A DNA stretch of 37,281 nucleotides from a virus, in the IMG/VR virus record IMGVR_UViG_3300044615_001326, positions 1-37,281 of that record, one strand, 5' to 3'. A program made the position numbers and the translations under genes. Numbering within the stretch: the first letter of the stretch is position 1; each line of letters opens with the position of its first letter. Under the pieces are notes generated by a model that worked only from the letters and a program-made list of their open reading frames with translations, was not told the DNA's origin and did no database searches. Below are positions 7,531-13,386 of the stretch, piece after piece.

Positions 7531-7556
7531 CACCGCTGAACCGCACCGCTGAACCG
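7531..7556 (+). repeat. Tandem 13-base repeat
   Basis: CACCGCTGAACCG occurs twice head to tail (7531-7543 and 7544-7556) without mismatch, in non-coding DNA. It could be a protein-binding pair or a recent slippage duplication. Confidence 0.6.
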
Positions 7557-7565
7557 TCGGCGGTT

Positions 7566-7617
7566 GTTCGCGGGAGCCCTCCGAAGGTGTCAACGCCCCC
7601 CAGGGGGGGGTCGCGAA
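7566..7617. repeat. Compound palindrome with C6/G7 core
   Basis: Outer arms GTTCGCG (7566-7572) and CGCGAAC (7611-7617) enclose the core CCCCCCA-GGGGGGG (7596-7609). It is 69 bases past the HNH stop. It may be a terminator for the fibre/HNH transcript or a terminase recognition element. Confidence 0.5.
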
Positions 7618-7820
7618 CGAAAACGCCCCGCCTTCATGATCTCGCCCCGTCCGCGCGTGCGCCGCCGCAGATTGCGTCACAGGGGGAATCGACGGCCCGC
7701 CGACTCGCGAGCCGCCCCGCCCCGCGATCACCCGCCAGACGCGTCCCTGGGGCGTCTGCGAGCGTGCCCGCGGCCCCCCGCCCGCCCCGCGAGCCGCGGC
7801 CAATCGACCCGCGGCCCACG

Positions 7821-7854
7821 TTGCACGTTTTCCCGATCGCGGTAGAACCGTGGC
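7821..7854 (+). promoter_or_regulatory. Class I promoter, leaderless for the ParB-like gene
   Basis: TTGCAC (7821-7826), 16-base spacer, TAGAAC (7843-7848), six bases, ATG 7855. No Shine-Dalgarno is present. The stretch 7821-7853 is almost identical to 12806-12838, so the accessory cassette is bracketed by two direct promoter repeats. Confidence 0.68.
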
Positions 7855-8409
7855 ATGATCATCCGCGACCGCATCCGCGAACTGCGACGCGTGCCCGCGT
7901 CCGACCTCGTCCCGAACCCGCGGAACTGGCGAACGCACCCCGAGTCGCAAGCGAACGCGCTCCGCGGGATTCTCTCCGAAGTCGGGTACGCCCAGGCGCT
8001 CCTCGCCCGCGAACTGCCCGACGGTTCTCTGATGCTCATCGACGGGCATCTCCGCGCAGAGACGACACCCGATCAACAGGTGCCGGTGCTGGTGCTGGAT
8101 GTCACCGAGGAGGAAGCCGACAAACTCCTCGCGACGGTTGACCCGCTCGCGGCGCTGGCCGACGCGAACGCGGAAGCCCTCGACGAGTTGCTGCGCCGCA
8201 TCGACACGGGCAGCGATGCCCTGCAAGAGATGTATGCCGACCTCGCGGAGTCCGTGGGCCTGGTGCCGAAGGACACGACCGACGAGCCCGATGCGGTGCC
8301 GAAGACGGGCTGGGAAGTCGTCGTCACGTGCGCGAACGAAGACCAGCAGCGCGAGGTGTTCGAACGTCTTCACGCGGAGGGGCTTGCGTGCCGCGTGCTG
8401 ACATACTGA
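7855..8409 (+). CDS. ParB/Srx-fold protein
   Basis: 184 residues. Residues about 12-75 form a ParB N-terminal-type domain: RVPASDLVPNPRNWRTHP, then ALRGILSEVGY and LIDGHLRAE, the DGH-x-R version of the nucleotide-binding motif seen in phage ParB-like proteins rather than the GERRxR of chromosomal ParB. A helical stretch (TEEEADKLLATVDPLAAL) follows, and a C-terminal strand-helix unit (WEVVVTCANEDQQREVFERL) ends the protein. ParB-fold phage proteins can be CTPases, nucleases or partners of base-modifying enzymes. It overlaps the ABC/GNAT gene by 22 bases, so the two are co-translated and probably act together. Confidence 0.82.
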   Translation: MIIRDRIRELRRVPASDLVPNPRNWRTHPESQANALRGILSEVGYAQALLARELPDGSLMLIDGHLRAETTPDQQVPVLVLDVTEEEADKLLATVDPLAALADANAEALDELLRRIDTGSDALQEMYADLAESVGLVPKDTTDEPDAVPKTGWEVVVTCANEDQQREVFERLHAEGLACRVLTY

Positions 8410-9632
8410 TCGAATCGCCCATCGCGTCGTCGTTCCGCGTCGAGCAAGTGCGGGGAATGTTCGACGTTCCGACGGCGAAGACGGTGCGACACGAATGGCA
8501 CGTAGACCTCCCGATCGAAGAAAAGCCCTGGACGATCGGGCTCATCGTCGGCCCGTCGGGCAGCGGGAAGACGACGATCGGTCGTCGCCTGTTCCCCGAT
8601 GCCCTGTTTCACGAAGGGTACGAATGGCCCGCGAAAGCCGCGATCGTTGACGGGTTCCCGTCCCATCTCGACGGAACGGAGATCACGACCGCGCTCTCCA
8701 GTGTGGGCTTTTCGTCACCGCCTCACTGGCTGAAGCGGTACTCGCATCTCAGCAACGGGCAGCGGTTCCGGTGCGAACTCGCGCGGCTCATGCTGGAAGA
8801 CGCGAAGACGGTCGTCTTCGACGAGTTCACCAGCGTGGTGGATCGCGACGCCGCGAAGGTGTCGTCGGCTGCGATCGCGAAGGCGTTGCGGCGGCGCGGG
8901 AGCCCGCGGCTCGTCGCGTTGTCGTGCCACTTCGACATCATCGAATGGCTCGACCCCGATTGGGTCTACAACGTGGCGACCGGCGAGTTCACGTGGAGGT
9001 GCCTTCAAGGAAGACCGCCCATCGAACTGCGAATCCACGAAGCAACCCCTGCCGCTTGGCGTCTGTTTGGGGGGCACCACTATCTGACCGCCGATATCAA
9101 CCGCGGTTCGCGATGCTTCGTCGCCACCTGGAACGGGAGCCCTGTCGCGTTCACTTCGTATCTGCCCTTCGTTCACGCGAAGGTGCGGGGCAAGAAACGC
9201 GAGCATCGCACCGTCGTGTTGCCCGACTACCAGGGCGTGGGCATCGGCAACGCGGTGAGTGAATGGCTCGGAGGGTATCTGCGATCGCTCGGGTGGGGGT
9301 TTCTCTCGACGACATCGCACCCCGCGATGATTCACCACCGGCATCGGAGCCCGCTCTGGCGAGTGCGCCGCATCGGCCACGCGTCCCCTGTGGGCAAGAC
9401 CGCGACCCGTATTCGCGACTCGTCGTGCAGTCGCGTCACCGCCGGATGCGAGTACGTAGGGCCACCCGTTGAACCGCTTGCGGCATCGTCCAGAGAGAGG
9501 AATATCCGCGGCACGGGATCGGCTTCACCGCCCGCGGCTTCTCCAGCACCCAGCACCACGGGCCGGTCGCGTAGTCTTGCGAAGCGACTTCGCGCAGCGG
9601 CACGACATCGACGAGTTCGACGCACCCGATGA
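8388..9632 (+). CDS. ABC-type ATPase fused to a GNAT acetyltransferase-like domain (COG2401-like)
   Basis: 414 residues from GTG 8388, with GGAGG seven bases upstream. The ATPase half has Walker A GPSGSGKTT (55-63), signature LSNGQ (121-125), Walker B TVVFDEF (141-147) and H-loop SCH (179-181). There are no membrane segments, so it is not a transporter subunit. Residues about 212-360 are GNAT-like, with VAFTSYLP and the acyl-CoA-loop-like LPDYQGVGIGNAVSEWLG (279-296), ending near CEYVG. The last 55 residues are low-complexity and Arg/Ser-rich and lie on top of the convergent ASCH gene; they look like read-through past the normal end. The phage Mu Mom DNA-modification enzyme also has a GNAT fold, so a DNA-directed acyltransfer role is possible, not shown. 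Confidence 0.83.
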   Translation: MPRADILIESPIASSFRVEQVRGMFDVPTAKTVRHEWHVDLPIEEKPWTIGLIVGPSGSGKTTIGRRLFPDALFHEGYEWPAKAAIVDGFPSHLDGTEITTALSSVGFSSPPHWLKRYSHLSNGQRFRCELARLMLEDAKTVVFDEFTSVVDRDAAKVSSAAIAKALRRRGSPRLVALSCHFDIIEWLDPDWVYNVATGEFTWRCLQGRPPIELRIHEATPAAWRLFGGHHYLTADINRGSRCFVATWNGSPVAFTSYLPFVHAKVRGKKREHRTVVLPDYQGVGIGNAVSEWLGGYLRSLGWGFLSTTSHPAMIHHRHRSPLWRVRRIGHASPVGKTATRIRDSSCSRVTAGCEYVGPPVEPLAASSRERNIRGTGSASPPAASPAPSTTGRSRSLAKRLRAAARHRRVRRTR

Positions 9633-9831
9633 TCGCGCTCGATTGCACGGCAAGCGGGATTCGGTGCTGAATCAACGTCGCAAACTCGGGTTCCGTCGGC
9701 GCTCTGTCCCTGCCAGAATGAATCCACAAGCGACCGCGGTAGTTCGTGAACCACGTGCGGTTTTCGATTCGCTTGTCGCCGTGAATGATCGCCCATCCCC
9801 AGTACGGATACACCGTCAAACATCGTTCCAT
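9436..9831 (-). CDS. ASCH-domain protein
   Basis: 131 residues on the minus strand. It has the ASCH pattern: CLTVYPYWGWAIIHGDKRIENR contains the G-x-K-xx-E-x-R signature, then YRGRLWIHSG and a strand-rich middle (AIIGCVELVDVVPL). The fold is PUA-like and binds RNA or DNA; one bacterial member (YqfB) hydrolyses N4-acetylcytidine. Beside a GNAT-fusion gene it is a natural candidate for a reader or eraser of a modified base. ATG 9831 is chosen because GGAG lies six bases upstream. Its 3' end overlaps the ABC/GNAT gene by 197 bases, tail to tail. Confidence 0.82.
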   Translation of the reverse strand: MERCLTVYPYWGWAIIHGDKRIENRTWFTNYRGRLWIHSGRDRAPTEPEFATLIQHRIPLAVQSSAIIGCVELVDVVPLREVASQDYATGPWCWVLEKPRAVKPIPCRGYSSLWTMPQAVQRVALRTRIRR

Positions 9832-10057
9832 GGACATCTCCACTTATCACTGCCCGAAGTGTAGTCGCCTTCTCCACGTGAGCGGCGTAATGGACTTCGG
9901 CCCCGAGCCCGTCGCGATCTTTCAATGCGACGAGTGTCTCCAGACGACGACGATGATGGGCGAGCCCATCGAAGTCGCGTTCACGTTCGCAGTTCGTCCC
10001 GACGGATCGTGGTTCGACCCGAAGGAAGACGACGACGAGGGCGGCGGCGTCCCGTAG
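9830..10057 (+). CDS. Small zinc-ribbon protein
   Basis: 75 residues from ATG 9830. CPKC at about 8-11 and CDEC at about 34-37 form a zinc ribbon; the C terminus is acidic (DPKEDDDEGGG). No clear Shine-Dalgarno is seen. The start codon shares the palindrome CCATGG (9828-9833) with the divergent ASCH start, so the two genes start back to back on opposite strands. The stop lies inside a strong hairpin. The role is unknown; it may be a small DNA- or RNA-binding partner of the cassette. Confidence 0.68.
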   Translation: MDISTYHCPKCSRLLHVSGVMDFGPEPVAIFQCDECLQTTTMMGEPIEVAFTFAVRPDGSWFDPKEDDDEGGGVP

Positions 10058-10070
10058 GACACCGCCGCCC
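10039..10070. terminator. Strong hairpin between convergent genes
   Basis: A 14-base arm (10039-10052) pairs with 10057-10070 with one mismatch, around a CGTA loop. It covers the zinc-ribbon stop codon and lies before the end of the leftward operon. Without a T-run on either side it may be a bidirectional transcription barrier of intrinsic or factor-assisted type. Confidence 0.6.
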
Positions 10071-10085
10071 CGTGTCGCGAGCCGA

Positions 10086-10580
10086 TCACATTCCCGCCGC
10101 GTCGGCTTCGTCGCTCATCGAGGGAGCGATGTCGCCACGCCGCAGCAGGAACGGCCCGCTGGTGTCGAGCCCTGCGAACGATCGCGGAAAAAACCGCTTC
10201 ATGATGTTCGCGGCCCACCGCATCCGGCCCCAGTGACCGGCGAGCCGCCGATCGTAGGGCGTCATGGCACCCGCGTACAGGTAGAGCAACGTCGTTGCCG
10301 ACAGTTTGCCCACCATCACGATCACGGGCTTCTCCTCGCCACCGCTCCAATCGACATACGAATGGAGCGACGTTGACTCGTCGTGCCCGTCCTCGACGCG
10401 GAACCCGACGTTCATCTCCAGCCCTTCATTCAGCAGAGCGACCGTCGCTTCGAACTTCGCGGCGCGTTCCGCGTACTCGCCGCGGAACGGCTTCGACTTC
10501 GCGAAACGATTCGCGGCCACGCAAACCGCCCGCGGGAACTTCGGGCTCTCGACGAGGACATCAGCGACACATTCAAACAT
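10086..10580 (-). CDS. Unknown protein, last gene of the amidoligase operon
   Basis: 164 residues from ATG 10580 (GGAGG five bases upstream); longer in-frame starts lack such a site. The N terminus reads MFECVADVLVESPKFPRAVCVAANRFAKSKPFRGEYAERAAKFE; a middle region has SYVDWSGGEEKPVIVMVGKL, and an RMRWAANIMKRFF helix follows. I recognise no family. It is 61 bases downstream of the ribbon-helix-helix gene and in the same orientation, so it is likely co-transcribed. It may supply or recognise the substrate of the amidoligase pair, but that is a guess. Confidence 0.65.
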   Translation of the reverse strand: MFECVADVLVESPKFPRAVCVAANRFAKSKPFRGEYAERAAKFEATVALLNEGLEMNVGFRVEDGHDESTSLHSYVDWSGGEEKPVIVMVGKLSATTLLYLYAGAMTPYDRRLAGHWGRMRWAANIMKRFFPRSFAGLDTSGPFLLRRGDIAPSMSDEADAAGM

Positions 10581-10641
10581 GGGAACCTCCACGTGATGAA
10601 ACCTTCGATCATTGACCGCCGCTGCACGTTGCTGCGGCTCG

Positions 10642-10848
10642 TCACTCTGCACCCTTCCTGACTCGACGCGCCGCCCGCTTGGCGTCCGCGTCGTTTTCGA
10701 TCCAGTAGTCCAGAGCCCGCCGAATCAACTCGACTCGCTCCAGACCCAGGTCGCGGGCTATCGCGTCGAGAATCTCGACTTGCCCGATCGTGAACCGAAC
10801 ACCGATCACCGCATCGCGGGTCGGCTTTTCTCCCCTTGCGAACGTCAT
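10642..10848 (-). CDS. Ribbon-helix-helix protein
   Basis: 68 residues from ATG 10848, which overlaps the stop of the upstream gene by four bases. DAVIGVRFTIGQVEILDAIA gives the N-terminal strand and first helix, and GLERVELIRRALDYWIE the second helix, the usual CopG/Arc layout. The C terminus is basic (KRAARRVRKG). Such proteins bind DNA as dimers and often repress their own operon; here it may control the leftward promoter at 12530-12559. An antitoxin role is less likely because no toxin-like gene is next to it. Confidence 0.72.
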   Translation of the reverse strand: MTFARGEKPTRDAVIGVRFTIGQVEILDAIARDLGLERVELIRRALDYWIENDADAKRAARRVRKGAE

Positions 10849-11492
10849 GACACCTTCTCCTCGCCCCACTGGCGAACTTCACCGGCACGGAACCGCTGGA
10901 CTTGCCCTGGCAACGCACCAGGCAGCGACCCGAGATAGTAGGACAGACGAGTCTCGCCCACGTGAAGGGGTTGCCCGTTGTCCGCGGCTGCGACGAGGGA
11001 ATCCCGCCAGAGCCCGAGCATCACGATCGGGCTGTTCCCGCGGCAGACCTTCACCGCCTTCGCGCATCTGTCGATGATCGTCCCGCGATTCCGTTCGACG
11101 AGTAGCCCGAGGACTTCGGAGTCGCAGTCGGTGACAGTGTGAAGCCCGTGCCGCTCCGCGATGTCGTCGTGACGATGGATCACCCCGTTGTGGACGATCC
11201 ATCCGCCGTCACTGGGGTGCGGGTGGTTGTTCAGATTGTTCGACGGGCTCCCGTGAGTGGCGTATCGGCAGTGCCCGATGAGCATCACCGCATCCTGCGC
11301 CATCGCGAGCAGCGGGCGAGCGTCAACGATCCGGCCCGTCTGCTTGAACATGCGGAGCCGCCCGTCTTTCGTCACCCATGCCATGCCCCACGCGTGCGGG
11401 CCGCGGCTCATCGTCACCTCCGCGACTTCGGACAGAATCTCAAGATCGACCGTGTTGTCCTTCTTCGCAACGAACCCGAAAACGCCGCACAT
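10845..11492 (-). CDS. Class II glutamine amidotransferase (Ntn hydrolase)
   Basis: 215 residues. ATG 11492 is chosen because it puts Cys at position 2 (MCGVFGFVAKKD), the N-terminal nucleophile after Met removal, and because AGGAG lies seven bases before it. Other family residues: GHCRYATHGSPSNN (73-86, substrate Arg), VHNGV (oxyanion Asn102/Gly103) and CDSEVL (Asp124). It should release ammonia, or cut a gamma-glutamyl amide, from glutamine or a similar substrate. Class II GATases of this kind are known neighbours of Amidoligase_2 genes, as here. The protein is short and lacks a synthetase domain, so it must work with a partner. Confidence 0.88.
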   Translation of the reverse strand: MCGVFGFVAKKDNTVDLEILSEVAEVTMSRGPHAWGMAWVTKDGRLRMFKQTGRIVDARPLLAMAQDAVMLIGHCRYATHGSPSNNLNNHPHPSDGGWIVHNGVIHRHDDIAERHGLHTVTDCDSEVLGLLVERNRGTIIDRCAKAVKVCRGNSPIVMLGLWRDSLVAAADNGQPLHVGETRLSYYLGSLPGALPGQVQRFRAGEVRQWGEEKVS

Positions 11493-11546
11493 AGTTCCGC
11501 TCCTGTTGAAAGTGAAAAGCCTCGTCAGGCACCGCCTCACGGTGCG

Positions 11547-11609
11547 ACGATCGGGCGGGCTTGCGGGACATTACTGCGGCGGTGCCGCAACCCTGTCCCG
11601 CCCGATCGT
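11547..11609 (-). other. Nested inverted repeats between amidoligase and amidotransferase genes
   Basis: The outer arms, 11547-11559 and 11597-11609, are 13 bases and perfectly complementary. Inside, TGCGGC (11575-11580) pairs with GCCGCA (11584-11589), and TTGCGG (11561-11566) could pair instead with CCGCAA (11585-11590). This permits two alternative folds in the mRNA between the two cistrons, a layout that could tune their relative expression. Confidence 0.55.
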
Positions 11610-11626
11610 TTCGGCTTGTCGGCCCG

Positions 11627-12472
11627 CTACCCCTCGTCGCGGGCATCGTACTTGCGGGCGAGCCGCATCAACTCGCGCTTCACGGACTTGAGCGTCGGGC
11701 CACCCTCGACGAACAGGTTCCCGTGAACGTGCGACTCGCGGCCCTTGATCCATCCGATCCCGTAAAACAGGCGGCAGAGCGCCGTCTGGCCCTCACCCTT
11801 GCGAGCGATCGGGCTGGAGTCCTTCACCGGCTTCGCGGTGAACTTCGCAGTCCGGCCCATGCGGAGCGTCTTCTCGACGAGGGCCACGCAGGTCAACACG
11901 TGGCCCACAATCTTGTCCGCGTTCAGAGTCGCGCCGAAAGCCCGAAACTCCACGGTCGGCTTGTCGGTGATCGTGTTGAGAACCTTGTACCGCGTGTCGC
12001 GGCGGCGGGCCATCGCGTTTTCCAGCGACCCGTGCCGCTGGATCGACTCGCACCACCGGCCATTCTCGCGGGTGCGGGTTCCCGTCTGGGCGTAGATAGC
12101 CTTTTCGAAGTTTGCGACGACCGCGACAAGCCGACGGAGCGTAGCATCGTCGGTCTTGTCGAAGCCCACGTGAACGTGGAGCCCGCACGAACTGTTGACC
12201 TTGCCACCCTTCTCGACGATGAGCCGAACGGCGTCAAGCAGTTTGCGGATTCCTTCGCGGCCCTTCAGCACCGGCGACACAAACTCGCAAGCCTGAAAGC
12301 CCGCTTCGGGCCGGATCGACGGATCGGCGTCGGCCTTCCAGCCGCGGGGGAGCCACTCGACCTGAGCGCCGCGGCCATGGCCGCCGACGCGGGCGACAGC
12401 ACCGTAGGGCAGGCTGGTTTCAATCTCGACGCCGAAGGTCATTTCTTCAACATTCACGGTCGTGGCGGGCAT
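11627..12472 (-). CDS. Putative amidoligase (Amidoligase_2 family)
   Basis: 281 residues, first gene of the leftward operon. The family pattern is clear: FGVEIET near the start (Glu16 and Glu18, metal/ATP ligands), W-K-ADADPSI followed by CEFVSPVLKG, then VNSSCGLHVHVGF (His99 and His101), and late TVEFRAFGATLN. These are the glutamine-synthetase-like active-site elements. The family is predicted to make ATP-dependent amide bonds between a carboxylate and an amine; natural substrates are unknown for phage members. The next gene can supply ammonia or trim the product. AAGGA lies upstream of ATG 12472, and a near-consensus promoter at 12530-12559. Confidence 0.87.
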   Translation of the reverse strand: MPATTVNVEEMTFGVEIETSLPYGAVARVGGHGRGAQVEWLPRGWKADADPSIRPEAGFQACEFVSPVLKGREGIRKLLDAVRLIVEKGGKVNSSCGLHVHVGFDKTDDATLRRLVAVVANFEKAIYAQTGTRTRENGRWCESIQRHGSLENAMARRRDTRYKVLNTITDKPTVEFRAFGATLNADKIVGHVLTCVALVEKTLRMGRTAKFTAKPVKDSSPIARKGEGQTALCRLFYGIGWIKGRESHVHGNLFVEGGPTLKSVKRELMRLARKYDARDEG

Positions 12473-12529
12473 CGTTCGTTTCCTTGCTTGGGGTTTTCTT
12501 CGCGACGCTCATCGTTGCGTCGTCTGCAT

Positions 12530-12559
12530 ATCATACGCGTTACCCGTCGCGTTGTTCAA
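12530..12559 (-). promoter_or_regulatory. Sigma70-like promoter of the leftward operon
   Basis: Read leftward: TTGAAC (12559-12554), 18 bases, TATGAT (12535-12530). It is closer to the bacterial consensus than the class I and II phage promoters and would leave a leader of about 50 bases before the amidoligase ATG. This fits expression in the lysogen by host polymerase. Confidence 0.62.
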
Positions 12560-12570
12560 GCGAAAAAACG

Positions 12571-12631
12571 GGATTTTTTCGGATTGTCCCGAACCCCTTG
12601 CGGGACAAGGACTACCGAGGGGAAAAAATCC
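12571..12631. repeat. 61-base compound palindrome
   Basis: Outer arms GGATTTTTTC (12571-12580) and GAAAAAATCC (12622-12631) are perfect; inner arms TTGTCCCG (12584-12591) and CGGGACAA (12601-12608) are also perfect, with a nine-base loop. The A/T-rich outer arms stand out in this GC-rich genome. No gene runs into it from the left, so a simple terminator role is not obvious; a replication origin, insulator or recombination site is possible. Confidence 0.6.
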
Positions 12632-12805
12632 AGGGATTCGCGAGGGACACGCGGCCCCGCGTCCCCCCGACGCCCCCCGCGGCGGCTTGCCAGACGCCCC
12701 CCGCGGCGCGGCCCTCTATCTATAGAACGTCTCGACGCGTCCCCCGCGGCTCGCGCCAGGGGAAGCCCGTTCAGTAGGGCACGCCGGTACAGGCCGCGAC
12801 ACGTG
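12632..12805. other. Non-coding, C-rich stretch upstream of the packaging genes
   Basis: No gene is visible. GACGCCCCCCGCGGCG occurs twice (12669-12684 and 12693-12708), a related C-run lies near 12740, and there is a small TCTATAGA palindrome near 12719-12726. It lies about 600 bases before the small terminase gene, the usual place for cos or pac, so it is the stronger of the two packaging-site candidates. Confidence 0.45.
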
Positions 12806-12839
12806 TTGCACGTTCTCACGATTGCGGTAGAACCGTGGG
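12806..12839 (+). promoter_or_regulatory. Class I promoter of the packaging operon
   Basis: TTGCAC (12806-12811), 16-base spacer, TAGAAC (12828-12833). It is the twin of the promoter at 7821. Here the transcript has a leader of about 28 bases that carries CGGAG before GTG 12868, so this copy is not leaderless. Confidence 0.62.
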
Positions 12840-12867
12840 AGAGACAACCGCCCCGCGGAGTCGCAAC

Positions 12868-13065
12868 GTGAGCAGACGACACGCACCGATCCCCGTGATC
12901 CAAAAGCCCGCGCCGGAACGCGAGCCGATCGACTACGGTTTCATGCTCTTGACCTTCATGGCTCTTGGGCCATTCATCCTCGCGTGGTCGATCTTCGGCT
13001 GCGCGTGCGTGATCAAAGCCGCGCGGCTTCTCTACGATGTCGCGGTTTCGTGGGGTGCGGCGTGA
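12868..13065 (+). CDS. Small single-span membrane protein
   Basis: 65 residues from GTG 12868 (CGGAG seven bases before it). Residues about 24-50 are hydrophobic (FMLLTFMALGPFILAWSIFGCACVI), preceded by a polar, basic N terminus and followed by a short amphipathic tail. Size and topology would suit a holin or pinholin, but its position at the start of the packaging operon rather than next to an endolysin leaves this open. It overlaps the next gene by four bases. Confidence 0.55.
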   Translation: MSRRHAPIPVIQKPAPEREPIDYGFMLLTFMALGPFILAWSIFGCACVIKAARLLYDVAVSWGAA

Positions 13066-13373
13066 GAAACGAATGGCCCAACCGACTGCGTTCGTGGGTC
13101 GCCAACGAATCGCAGGAGCCCGACCCCGCGGCCACGATCACCGCGGCGGCTGCGGAGATCGAACGGCTCCTGACCGTGATCGACGCCTACGCGGCATCGA
13201 GCGCGGCTGCGTGTCGCGAGATCGCTTCTCTCCGCGAGTCACGCGACCTGTGGATCGCCCGATCAAACGATCACGCGATGCGTGCCGACCGCCACCGCAC
13301 CGAGATTGTGAATCTGAAGGGCACCCTATGGCAGATGGAAATATCCGCTCGCGAGTCGCGGGCGGATTCGTGA
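13062..13373 (+). CDS. Small coiled-coil protein
   Basis: 103 residues from GTG 13062, GTGA overlap. From about residue 25 it is almost wholly helical, with heptad-like spacing (AAAEIERLLTVIDAYAASSAAACREIASLRESRDLWIARSND). It resembles spanin- or Rz-like coiled coils in shape but has no membrane segment of its own; the preceding gene supplies one. I do not recognise a family. It is 13 bases before the TerS start. Confidence 0.55.
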   Translation: MRNEWPNRLRSWVANESQEPDPAATITAAAAEIERLLTVIDAYAASSAAACREIASLRESRDLWIARSNDHAMRADRHRTEIVNLKGTLWQMEISARESRADS

Positions 13374-13386
13374 TGGAGAACCAGTG

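Larger units (their letters stand above)
7498..7820. other. Non-coding, structured stretch after the HNH gene
   Basis: I see no convincing gene here. It holds an exact tandem duplication, a compound palindrome and a third hairpin: CAGACGC (7736-7742) pairs with GCGTCTG (7752-7758). The second half is very C-rich. Its place after the HNH gene and its C/G-rich palindrome make it one of two candidate packaging (cos) regions; the other is 12632-12805. Confidence 0.5.

Noticed and set aside
7587-8141. Rightward 184-residue frame before and over the ParB-like gene
   Set aside because: Pro/Arg-rich low complexity typical of a GC-rich shadow; the ParB-like frame has clear motifs and a promoter.
12462-12725. 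Rightward 87-residue frame in the non-coding region
   Set aside because: No Shine-Dalgarno, crosses the compound palindrome, and its sequence looks like translated C-rich repeat.
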